From positions 7,524,501 through 7,588,500 of the forward strand of contig OU015651.1 of NCBI GenBank assembly GCA_907165275.2: a stretch of DNA of 64,000 nucleotides, given 5' to 3'. The notes under the pieces were generated by a model that was not told the DNA's origin, ran no database searches, and saw only the letters and a program-made list of their open reading frames with translations. The stretch comes from Zygaena filipendulae. Lineage: Eukaryota; Arthropoda; Insecta; Lepidoptera; Zygaenidae. This document shows positions 21,184 to 33,700 of this stretch, in pieces (positions within the stretch are counted from its first letter, which is position 1; each line of letters starts with the position of its first letter). Both the position numbers and the translations under genes were made by a program.

Positions 21184-21431
21184 TGCTACTGCTCCACCTG
21201 CGTTAACGTTAACGTTGATGTTAATGTCAGAGAGAAGGTAATCACTACGTTGTTAATGTCTAACATGGTAATGTTAGTAAGTTAACGCGTTAAAATGTTG
21301 GCCACATCTAAATTAGCGCACTAATTTACGCATTAACACGCAGGTGGAGCAGTAGCATAACGTGGCAATGTTTGTAAGTTAACGCGTTAAAATGGCGCAC
21401 TACGCGTTAACACGCAGGTGGAGCAGTAGCA
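21184..21431. mobile_element. PIF-like MITE H with duplicated right end
   Basis: The left end TGCTACTGCTCCACCTGCG, preceded by TAA, pairs with CGCAGGTGGAGCAGTAGCA followed by TAA at 21358-21360. A second copy of the right end with its TAA follows at 21432-21434. The 23-bp micro-insert sits inside. Confidence 0.78.
21220..21260. mobile_element. 23-bp micro-insert with perfect 9-bp duplication (site A)
   Basis: GTTAATGTC at 21220-21228 and 21252-21260 brackets a 23-bp sequence starting AGAGAGAAGG and ending CACTACGTT. The identical 23 bases, inverted, are bracketed by a different 9-bp repeat at 48614-48654. No known class is assigned. Confidence 0.8.
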
Positions 21432-21469
21432 TAAGTATTAATTAATTTGCAACACTGATAGCATCCATA

Positions 21470-21761
21470 ATGGCGCCGGCGCCCGGCGGCCATTCCAAAA
21501 ATAATATGGCGTCGTGCCAGTGCAACTCCAACTTCTGAGTTTCTGAGTTACCTACTTATTTAATTTCTCATTCACTAGCGTGCAAAGAGTATATTTTATA
21601 ATATAACCTTAGTTAGCCTAGTGTAGGTGTGGCTGGTGAGGTTGTATTTTTATCTTACTTATTTTAATTGTAGTGGTTTTGGTTAGTAGCTAGTAATAGT
21701 ATAACAGGCTTTGTCCTTGTGTACCAATTGCAAATAAAAGATTGTGATTTTTAAAAAAACA
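21470..21761 (+). promoter_or_regulatory. promoter / 5' UTR of the RGG-rich protein gene
   Basis: A GC island with two ATGGCG motifs (about 21470-21516) in AT-rich surroundings, consistent with a TATA-less housekeeping promoter; ATGGC motifs resemble Pho/YY1 sites. The 5' UTR runs into AAAACAATGG at the start codon. The start site is not visible directly. Confidence 0.45.
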
Positions 21762-24700
21762 ATGGACGGACCAAATCGAGGATTTCGTGGTGGAAGAGGT
21801 GGTCCTGGGCGAGGCCGAGGGGGCTTCGAGATGAGGGGACGGTGAGTTTTAAGTACCTATAGTTTTTTTTCATTTTGTAATTTATCACAGTGTCTGTAAA
21901 CATGGATGCGCCCTAAATTAAACATGTCAAAAAAGTGATGCTGATATAAGATGCCTTTTTCCTTTTTTAAACTAATAAAGGAATTTTTATTTTAGAGGTG
22001 GACCAGGCATGAGAGGTCGTGGGGGGCCCATGGGAGGCCCACCTCGTGGCGGCCCTATGGGACCACGTGGTGGACCACGAGGTTTTCGTGGTGGCCCCAT
22101 GCGGGGTGGTGAAAGAGGTGGTCGGAGTTTCCCTCCAGGGCCTCAAGGACCAGGGCCTCATCCTGTCCCTACCATTGAAACCAGAGGAGCACCATCAAGT
22201 ATGAGTCATTACTTTGATAACTTATGTATTAATCAATGCATGTGTAATAAATACACTTGGATAAAGCACATTAAAGTTTAAGAGTGGAGGCTCGTAATGT
22301 CATAATGCAAGTATAAACTGTACCTGATTGTGAGATCATGCAAATTTTGAGTCAACAGATCTCTATTTTTTGCTTACATTAAAAAATTATGTTTCTTAAG
22401 TTCATAAGGGTTTAACAGGGTATATTTTCGCCTTGTGGTTATTCACTTCACAAATCGCCTCACCAAGCCCAAGCCGCATCACTAGCCCATTTACAAAGGT
22501 GACTAAAATCGTATGTATCTCGCTCATTTTGGTCTCACAAAAATGTGATTCCAATATACGTGAAGCGCTTTCTCCTGCAACTTTGGGACTTGCAGCTTTA
22601 GTTACTTGCGACCTATTGCCTTGCCAATTTGTCATTTTGATGGTTGGTTTTCGCCGTGTGGCAACAATCGTGTTAATCCCAAATCACGGTTGCCACTTAA
22701 AATCAGCGTCGTGGCCGGCATACGTCCTTGGCATATCATGCTGAGTGGCAGCCATTTTGGCACCAGTTATTCTTCATTAGTTTAATTCAAGTTTGTATTT
22801 ATTGTAATTGTTATAATTAGATGATTGTGGATAAACCCAAATTTTGTATTGACTACCTGACCTTTGATAAAAATAGAATAATTGTCTAAATTCTACATTT
22901 TAAGGTTGCTGCACACATAATGGGATAAAACCTCGATGGGATAGTAAGTTTCGGAAATATCGTTTCATACAAAATGAAAAAGCATATTATGTCACGGAGA
23001 CAAGGACGAGACGGGAGTTGGGAATGTACATTTTGTATGAAAAAACTTCCCCCGTCCTATCCGTATCTGTATAAAACGCCGATCGTTGTATACATATGCA
23101 ACGGTCGGCGTTTATTTATTTTAGAAATTTATAATTCAGGCAGGCAGCTTGCTTAACTGACAGATGCCTGTATCCAGTTATCCATTATTTTTATCTTTTA
23201 ATTATTTTAAATATAATTTGTTTTTAAAGTTGTGAATGTTAGATGCCAAGACTACTTCTAGTAGACCATTCCAAGGTGGTGGTTGTGAATTCGTCACACA
23301 AATTCGTCATGAGAAAAAGTATGTGTAAATTCGTCACAGTTCTAATTTTTGCCAATGTATTAATTTTGGTTGTAGTAAATTCGGCACATTGTTTATTTCC
23401 GTACGGATGGCAGAAAAATTAAACAATAAGTAGAATAAAAACGTGGTTTATTTTCATAATTACAACGATTTTAATAATTTACCTTACATCAACATAAAAA
23501 ACAAAGTTCCCTAGTGGCTGATTTGCCCAAAACATTACAATTATAAGCGAGCGCGTTATAGCTTATGCAGGAGTGTGTATTGTTAGGGTAAGGAGTCAGT
23601 GGCGTAGGAATAACAACATGTGAACATGGTATTATTTTGCCACTAGTAATATATGGCTGTATATGTATAAATAAATCATTACATAAATATTTTTAATATT
23701 TTATTATTACAGAGTTCAATGAAACTTAGGTGGATTGCTTGAAGCTTAGTCTACTGGATGACTGTATTGTAGGCCTCGTATCTTTTCTCTTTTTGATGAT
23801 TTTTAAAAATTACTTTTTAATATATTTGGACAATACAAGACTGGACAAGACAATTGAAATCCTGTTTATATGTATATTAAATCATCATTATCATCATAAG
23901 TCAGCCAAAAGACGTCCACCGCTGGACATAGGCCTCCCCCAAGGATCACCACAACGACCGGTCCTACGGTTCCCGAATCCAATGGCGTCCCGCGACCTTC
24001 ACCACGTCATCGGTCCACCTTCTAGCGGGCCTACCCACCACGTCGCCACTCAAACACTTTCTTGCTCCATCGCTCTTCAGTCATCAAGTGATGTGCTATT
24101 TCTATTATAAGTTCTAGGATCCTTTGATAAATTATAACAATATTTCATTTCGAGCGCTGAAAACTAATAACTTTGCTTGCTAACGCTACTTTGAGCAAAA
24201 ATAATGTAAAACAGGATTTGTGACGAATTTACAATAACTTTTACCTACCTGTGACGAATTATTATTACATATTTTTAATGCATGTGACGAATTTACATTC
24301 AATGTATGGAGTTTACAGAATGTGATGGTGATGCCACTCTGTTAGCAAAGAAGTGTTTATGTGGGTTATTCCTGTATGTATGTATGTATTAATGTGTCTG
24401 TGTATGTATGTATGTGTCTGTGTATGTATGTATGTGGGTATCTATATCTATGTGAGTTTTTATCTAAATATATATCGTAAATTCACCGCCAAGTGAGCTC
24501 TCTGTACTACCTGAAGGTTGACTGGCAGAGAATGCCACTGTGGCATTAAGTCCGCCTTTTGTACCATGATGTGCATAAAGTTTAAATAAATAAATTAATT
24601 AATTCCTGGAGAGGCAGGGTTTTTGCATCTTACAGTGATGCCCTCTCAAACAAGTGTTGTTGTCTCTCTTAAGCAACATTTGAAATTTCTCCAGATCATA

Positions 24701-27700
24701 GTGGCCGTTAAAATCTTGTACACCTCAATAAGATATTATATCATGTGGTAAAATTAACTGCGGCAGTAAACGGCTCATCATCTGTACACGAATGCACGAG
24801 GAAGGCGGCCATTAGGGAGGAGTGGCGGCGTGTTGTGAAGTTTGCCACCAACACCTAAAGTGATGAAGAAGAAAATTTACTGCAAATATTTACAGGGCTG
24901 AAAGTGTATGTTATAACAAACAGGATAAGCAAAGAAATTAAATTATAAGATCAGTAGTGTTTTGTAATTTAAAGAAAGTAAATTCATTGAAAAATCATTA
25001 TAATTACATTTACAAGGTACACAATACATGTAGCTCACCTATACGTATACAAGGCACGCACATAGCAAGTGAAGGATCAGCTATTCAGCTCGATCGAGGT
25101 CATTGTGAACTTAAGATACCGGCGCGCGGCGATGTGTGTGTAAAGTGCATGAGTGGCGAGAGCGCCTTCACAGGTTGTTTTCTTTTTAACCGACTTCCAA
25201 AAAGGAGGAGGTTCTATTTAATTGTTTTTTTTTTAATTTTTTTTTTATCTTTATTTTATGAACATGTTTATAACGGTGTATACTTTCAACCATGTAAATA
25301 TTTGCAGCTAATTTGACCACATGTTATATAATTTAATAAAGGTATATAAATAAAAAAATATGGACACGTATTTTTCTTAAATAATCAAAAAATTATTACC
25401 GGCGATACATTGAGTTAAAATGTTGCGTGACGTCACAATCCGATACAGTTTATACGGGGCTTATACGGTATACTGGTTAATGACGTCACGAACCCTCACT
25501 CCTAAACTTTAATGCGCTTTATCTATCTATATTTTCATTAATTTGAAAAGCAAAACAGGTAAACATTATTTTTTTATTTTCTGATGGACTAAATTAAATT
25601 TTGATTTTCATAAGCCGGGACATTAAAAGTTTACTACCTATGAATTTACTTAAGTCTATTTTTCAGGGGGTTCATTTAACAATCGGGGTGTATCTGGTGG
25701 ACAGAGAGGAAGAGGCGGCAGAGGACGTGGGGATTTTGGCCCACGAAATGATAGGGGCGGTGGGCGTGGAGGCATGCCAATGAGAGGTAAGGTTTCACTC
25801 TCTTTTCATGAAATTTTGCATACACGTCAGGGATACAGAGAAGGACATGGCTCTCGATGCGACGCGTCGGAGACCAGTACCCGGAGCACGAATTTTTTCG
25901 CTTTCGTCCTTTCGATATCAAGCGTTTTTTTTTGTATGGAAAATGAACAACGCCATCTATCCAGTGTCGTTAATTTTCCATACAAAAAAAAAACGCTTTG
26001 ACATTACGACGATATCGACAGACGAGAGCGAAAAACTTCGTGCTCCCCCTACAGTTGTTTTTTTTATTACATTATTTTATTACATTTATTTTATTTTATT
26101 ACATAGAAGTTTGAACTTGTAAAGTCCCCAACGTAGACTAGTGACGTAGTGACATCTAGCTAGCGCTTACCGAATCTACTCGGCGCACCGAGTTGACTCG
26201 GTAACTCAAGTGCAAACGAACTCGAGTTAAATTTATTTTCACTCGAATACGAATTTGACAAATTCACTCAAGTCACTCGAGGAAAAACGGCTCGAGTCGC
26301 ATCACTATTTGTAGGTATATTTTGTTTAAAGGGGCACAAAATTTGTATGAAAAACAATGATTACAAACTGAAAACAATGGCATTGTTTGTAATTTTTCCC
26401 TCTGGAAAGTGGAAATTGTAATATGTGAACATTTTTTCATCAGGTCGTGGTGGACGCGGAGGTCATGGAGGACATGGTGGCCCACCTCCATCAGGTTCTC
26501 AAGTAGGACCACCGGCTCCACACACCGGACCTGGTCCGAGGGGACCTCCAGGACCTGGGCCCATGCAAGGTGGTCCATCCAATATGCCACCCAGGCCTGC
26601 TCCTGTCCCACACCAGCCAGTGGGAGCACCACCAAGCCAACAGGCAGGATCTCCTTACAAGAGAGGAGGAGGACCTATGCATGGTGGACCAGGTGGACCT
26701 GGAGGACCTGCAAAACGGGGACGGTAATATCAAAATGTCATTTTAAATTGATTATGTGGATGATAAAAAATTGTATATAATACAACTAGCTGTCCCCCGC
26801 GGTTTCACCCGCGGTAATTTCAGGATAAACTATATGTATAAACCTTGCTATTAAATCACTCTTATCTATTAAAAAACCGCATCAAAATCCGTTGCGTAGT
26901 TTTAAAGAAAGCATACATAGGGACAAACAGCGGGAAGTGACTTTGTATGCTATGTTGTGATAGTTAGATTCATTTGTTAGAGACCATAAACCTATGTAAA
27001 AGATATCGGAAGGTAGCGCCCATGTGTGTCAGCACTAACGGCCGCACTCAGAGTCGACTTTAATGATTACTTAGTTAAGTATGGATTTTTAAAACAAAAC
27101 TGCCGCAATCAGAGACGTTCAGTAAATTAATGTTAGTTGGCATTTAATGAGATGTAACTTAATTAGTTAAATGCCAATTAACATTAATTTATTAAACTTG
27201 TCTGATTGCGGCAGTTTTGTTTTAAAAATCTATACTTAACTAAGTAATCATTAAAGTCGACTCTGAGTGCGGCGGTAAGTAAGTTTTGTATATTTTAATT
27301 TGTACTGGTGGACAGGGTAAGGACCAATTAATTGTGTAATTGTAACTATTAGTAATAACTGTAAGTGGTCTAAGTGGTCTGCCTAGAAGGGCCCTTGCCC
27401 GCTCGATGCGGGTCGAGGGAGCGACCCAGTATAATCCTTACTATTATAAATGCGAAAGTGAGTTTGTTGTTAAACTTTCACGCCTTAACTGCTCAACCCA
27501 TCATCATCCAATTTTGCGTACGCGTTGAATTCCCTCCGGAACTCAAATTACGCGGGTGAAACCGCGGAGAACAGCTAGTGATATCTAATCTATGTTGAAT
27601 CTAGACGTGTGAGGCATTTACCGTGTTGTGGGTGTTTACTCTAATTGTGAGTCTGGCTGTTTAGTATGTATCATAAACAAACATTTATTGGTGTGCCTGT

Positions 27701-30700
27701 ATGATAATGTCCAGAATTATTATTGCTATTATTATTTACCACGAGAGAAAAGGTATCGACCTATCATATCTCTTATACCGTGATTGGTGTATGGACAGGT
27801 ATGAGGGCCCGCGAGGTGGCGGAAGACCCGCGCCGCAAGGCGGATACCAGCAGGCCCCGCCACAACACAGCGCTCCGCCGCCAGCTAATGGCTATGGACC
27901 ACCAGCGTATGTGATTTTATATATTGATTTTATCTTACCTATTGCACCAGTTCCACAAAGATTGACAGTATAATCTGGGTGCTGTAGAAGCTAATGAGCT
28001 TCTATTCAAGGGCTTGCCTGATCACAGGTGATCTTCTATTTTGACGACAATAATTAAAAAAAGTAGGCAGTGATTTGGCTAAGTTTGATATGTGCTAAAG
28101 TTTAACTGAAACTGGTGAAACAGGTATTTTATCAACTCTTAAAAAACTTAAGAGTATAATCAAAATGATGATCCATAGTTCTTGATAGGAATGTGCCGTC
28201 TGATACACACATGACGCTAAATACTTTACTGATACATATTTATGATAACTCATTATAATTTACATAAAAGTACCACTCTCTGAATCTAAATTTATTTGTT
28301 GTGCAGACACACAGGATACCAACCTTATGAACCGCCGGCAGCGGATCCTTATGCCCAACCTGCATATAATGCACCAAGGTAAAGTCATTGTCGCTTTAAT
28401 ATTATTATTATCATGCTTGATATTCTATTAAGTTGCCAGATACAAACAACTATTTCCAGGAAGTTATTAAAAAATCATATTTGAAAAAAGATTTTTTAAC
28501 ATAATTAGTGGTAAAAATAAACGTTTTTGTGAAAAAATTAAATTTAATCGTAATAGTTTTATTCCTAGTACATAAAACTTGTGTTATTTAACCAAAAATC
28601 AATGTTAGAAAAACTATGTACATTAACATGAGCTACTTCAAAAAACTTTTATAATAATTAAATTAGAAAGACTGTTTATAGAATTAGAGAATTCTGAATT
28701 TTTGGGACAGAATACTTCAGTTATTCAGAAGACATACAGAGCAAGCTTAAGAATTTTGGTACTTTCCCGGAAATTCGCCACCATAATGAATGATGATCAC
28801 TTATCTATAGATAGGAATTGCCGTCTGATACACAAATGCAGACAACATAGATTCTGAAAATCTTTTTAAAATTTATTATTGTTTTAGTTTATGAATTTGA
28901 GAGTATTTAGGCGTCGTTTTGTTCCTTAGTACGTATCAAAGCAACAACTACGGTGCGCCCGCGCCGGCCCAGCCAAGCGCCAGTTACAACTCTGGTAGCT
29001 ACGGCTCGGGATACGGATATTCCACTGGTGCTCAAGGAGGCTATGAAAATGATAGCTATGGGTAAGTTGAGGGTTTACTATTTAATTTATAATGGCGTTT
29101 CTAATTTCGCCTTTCGCGAAAGTCGACATGAAATAGTTTAACCCTTTCACCGCCACGTTTTTGTAGGCTACAAAAACATGACTATTAACTCCAGATCACA
29201 CGCTTTAGGCATAATTTCTCCTAGTGTTGGGAATGCTTAATATCTATCATTTAATAAGTATAAAAATGCAATGGTTTGGTAGGAATATACCCTGTTTTCC
29301 AACTACAGAGCATAATAGAGCATAATGCGACTCAGTGGCGCATAATGCCGAATTGTGGCCAACGCTTTCTTACTAATTGCCGTAGTTGAAACATTCAACG
29401 TTGAGCATTATGCCGCAATTGGAAAACTACAATAGTATCACGTTTCTGGCCCCAGGACGCATGTCTTTCGTAGATCGCGAAAGCGATGACGGCGAAAGGG
29501 TTAAAGCTGATAGGAAAACAAATTAATGTACTTTTAACAATTTTCAAATTTAAATTATGGAACCGCCATCTTTGATTCCCTGCAATAAATTCTAAACGTA
29601 TGGTTGCGCAGCGCGACGGCCGGCGCCGGCGACGCGGGATACGGCGCGGCGGAGCCTGCGTATGGCGGCGGCAGCGCGCCCGCCTCTTACGACGCGTACG
29701 CGCAGCCTTCCTACAACTCGTACCAAGCGCCGCAGCAGCCGCAATACAACAACTACGGTAAGCACACTCAGTATTAACAACAACACTTCGACAAGCACGA
29801 CTGGTAGTGGATAAAAAATGCTAGTCATCAGTAAATAAAAACTGGGGGTGATTTTGCTTTGCACCTCTCTGAACTTAAAATAATGAGAAATTATATTCTT
29901 CAATTAAGTCCGTTTTTGTAAATTTAAATTTAGAGACTACACTAGAATCACACCCAGTACAATGTTATTAGATGTGTGCAAAAGTTCTACCTGTTTCCCG
30001 AATACTGATTTAAAATATTTATTTTGCATTTACCAATAATTTGATATTGCACAATAGTATTCTAGATAACGCAAGCTCTTAGTAGCTCGTGACTACATAA
30101 TTTTCGCTTCTACGTAATCAATTCGTTGTACGGTTAACATATCGTGTGGCAAAGAAGGTGAAGCTGGTAATATTCTTGAGGTGTATGGAGAAGGTGCTAC
30201 AGACGAAAGTGCTTGCCGTCGTTGGTTTCGAAAATTCAGTCAAAGAGATAATAAAAAAAAGAGATTCTGAAACAAATAGACTATCGTCCCTTTCGTTCCT
30301 TAGAACAACAGGTTGACTCAGAAATTTTTTGATAGTTAAAAAAAAACAATTAGCATTCTAAATCCAAAGAATTTTACAGTAATTTTCTTATTAGCAAAAA
30401 AATGAATGTTGGTTATGTAGATTAATAAAAGTATTTTGTAACATATTTTCATTTTACTTTTTTGAGCTCTAAAACGCATGTAGAACTTTTGCATACACAC
30501 CTTATATTATGTGCAATTATTGGAGTGACTGTATCAGAACTTATTGAAACCTATAAAAATAGATATTTATTATAATAATTAAAAACAAAGCTCAGTGGGA
30601 ATGATCCTTTACCAGAACAGGATTTTGTAGTTCTAATATAACAAAAATCTCAAATGATTTATTTTGATAGTCAATTAATAGTCATAATCTCGCAATCGTA

Positions 30701-33700
30701 AATGAGTGAATAGTATTCAGAATCTAATTTGAATATCTCACAGAGAGTGAGATATCAATATATACCTACCTAGATACAAAAAATTAGTTAACGTTATAAG
30801 CACAAAAATTATATACATAGGATTAAACTGAAAATGTTTGTGCAGCCCAAAAATGTTTAGGATCAATGAATTTTAAGATATAGACAATTAATTTACAAAG
30901 GACATATTATTATAAGATCTCGAAGACTAAGCAACTATATAATTGTTTGTATTACAGGCAGTTGGTGAACTATTTGAATTGACAGGATAGTTGATTTACA
31001 TATTTGTTTATCAGAACAATCCAAATGAATTAGTCGCTGATTTATCAATTCGAAGCCTGTGGAGATTTCATAACATAAGTCTTGTAGTAATACTATTAGG
31101 AATATATTTATTAATTTAAATTAAATAGTATTGGATTTGGACCATGATCTAAGAAGATAATATAAGTAAACTCTTAGGAAAAGAACTTTACGTATATTAT
31201 AAAAAGGGATTTATTTGTATTTTACTATTAATTTTTATTTCATTCATAAAAAAAATTAAATGCTGACACAACACTATCCGTAAAATATATAATCTCTTTT
31301 TAATAAAATAAAAATGACTATGAACATGACGAGTGTCCATGCTAATGTGTAAATAAGAAAGGACATAGCGACCTAAATTATCTACGTCACACAAATGTTT
31401 TCTAGATTTAAGGATTTTTTCGTAATAAAAGTTTAATTACGATATTATGTATAATCATTTAAATATACCTTTCAGTATTTAACGGGGAAGGTATGTGTCG
31501 TATGGCGAAGGAATAATGAATCATTACAAAATTTATAGAATAAGCAAATTTATTATTATATTTTACTGTAGAAAACTATATTAAGTACTAGCTGTGCCCC
31601 GCGGTAATTTCGGAGTTCCCGCGGGAATTCCGGGATAAAAAGTACCCTATGTCCTTTTCTGTACCTCTGACAACGTGCATGCCAAATTTCATCCAAATCC
31701 GTTCAGCCGTTTTTGCGTGATTGAGTAACAAACATCCACACTTTCACATTTATAATATTAGTAGGATTATCACAGAATGATAGTAAATGTTGGTAATACA
31801 AAGGCTCGACAAGTTCGCCTAGACAGAGGCAGTCGTTCGGGAAGAGAATAAATAGCCACGACGTTGAGGGACCTATGTTAATCGGTTACCACGTGGCGTA
31901 AACATATACTCAATATAGTTATTAGATATAAGAATAATAGTTTACTTGAGACAACCCTTGTCTCCGACGGAATTTATTATGTTTAAAGGCATCGGCCTAC
32001 ATATAACATACCTACTGTACCTATCATCTACTTCTTATGCTGTGTTATTACTCAGGACAACAACAGCATGTACCTATTACATTAATTATTATTATTATCT
32101 ATCGCGAGTTAGAAACATCAACGTATCGTTATCTTTTTTCTGAAATAAAAAATTAACAGTATGATGAAAACCGAAAAAGTATTATTTTTTTATTGATTAT
32201 TACATTTGCATTATAGCTATACTAGATCTATACTAACTAGTAACTAGAGTATAATTTTTTTAATGATTCATAGGTAAAAGTTACCATTGAAAAAACTATA
32301 CGCATTTTAAATGAAATAATAACAAATACTTAAGTATATTAAAAATGTAAAATGTGAATGTCTATTACCTTTTACGCCTTAACTACTCAATCGGTCATGC
32401 ATACCTACATACACGTTGTCAGGGGTCCAGAAAACAACATAATATATAATTCTATGTTGAATTCCCGCGGGAACTCCGCAATGACATAAGTAAAACTGCG
32501 GGGAACATAAATTTTTCTATAAATTAATATTACCGAGATAAATAAGGAATGATGAAACAAAAAAATAAATATGTTGGAACTATGTTCCACTTACAATTAA
32601 GATTTATTAAATCGCAGCTTAGAGCAGGTTATCAACTCTTTTTAAATTGAGATTTTGGAGTGTTTGTCTCATCTTACCAGTAAATAAAAGTACCTACACA
32701 ATTTCTTTAACAACATAAAACTGAATAAGTCATTAAATTTAATATTTCTATATCTGTTGATAAAAATGTTGCAACTCCAATATAAATAAAGTTAGAGTAA
32801 ATGTATGTGAAACGAGCGAAATATTCAATCTTATGATAATTCATGCACATGTAAAAAATATACATTAAAAACACTGATTAATCACAGAAAACATATGAGG
32901 GTTACGAACGAACAACGGTACCTGCACACAATAGTGCGCTGGCGATGGGAAAACTGCGGGATTTGGGGTACAATTTATTCGGCTATCAACCTCTGATTCT
33001 AGCACCCTCCGACTTCCATCTGTTCCCAAACTTTGGTTTGCGTTTCGCGTCCGATGAAGAAGTTGGGAGAGCCGTAGATGAATATTTTGAATATTTTCAT
33101 AGCCTTCAAGTGCCTTCCTGGAAGGAATACTGGTTTCGGAGAAACGCTGGACCAAGTGTTTGAGATTATTTACCATTGTCAATTATGTATTTCATTGTCA
33201 GGTCGAGAACTTTAATTAACCTTAAACCTACTTGGAGTAAACAAAAAGGCGCGTCGGTTTCTTGCGTGCTCATTTTTCATAAATTTAATATTATTTTATG
33301 TATTATATGAGGTGTGACAAAATTAGCTGCAAATATTTACAGGGTTGAAAGTATACACCGTTATATAAACATTTATGAAATTAAAATAAAATAAAAATAT
33401 AATAAAAACAAAAAAATTCAAACAAAATAAAGAAAACCTGTGAAAGCGCTCGCCGCTCAATCGCTTTACACACTTACCAGCTGGTGCATCGCTCGCTGTG
33501 TGCGTGGCGCGTGCGTGTATGTACATATTAGTGAGCAACGTGTATTGTGTAACCTTGTAAATATAGTCATAATATTTTTTTAATGAATTTATTTTCCACA
33601 TATTCTGAAAAACTACAGAACTTATAAAATTATTTTTTTCGCTTAACCTGTTTGTTATAACGTATACTTTCAGGCCTGTAAAAAAAACGTCAGGTACATG

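Noticed and set aside
22433..22744. 103-codon ORF in the RGG-gene intron
   Set aside because: No domain, no splice logic with the RGG exons and no codon pattern; treated as chance or decayed repeat.
24957..25316. 119-codon ORF
   Set aside because: Spans MITE I copy 1; the other two copies do not keep the frame.
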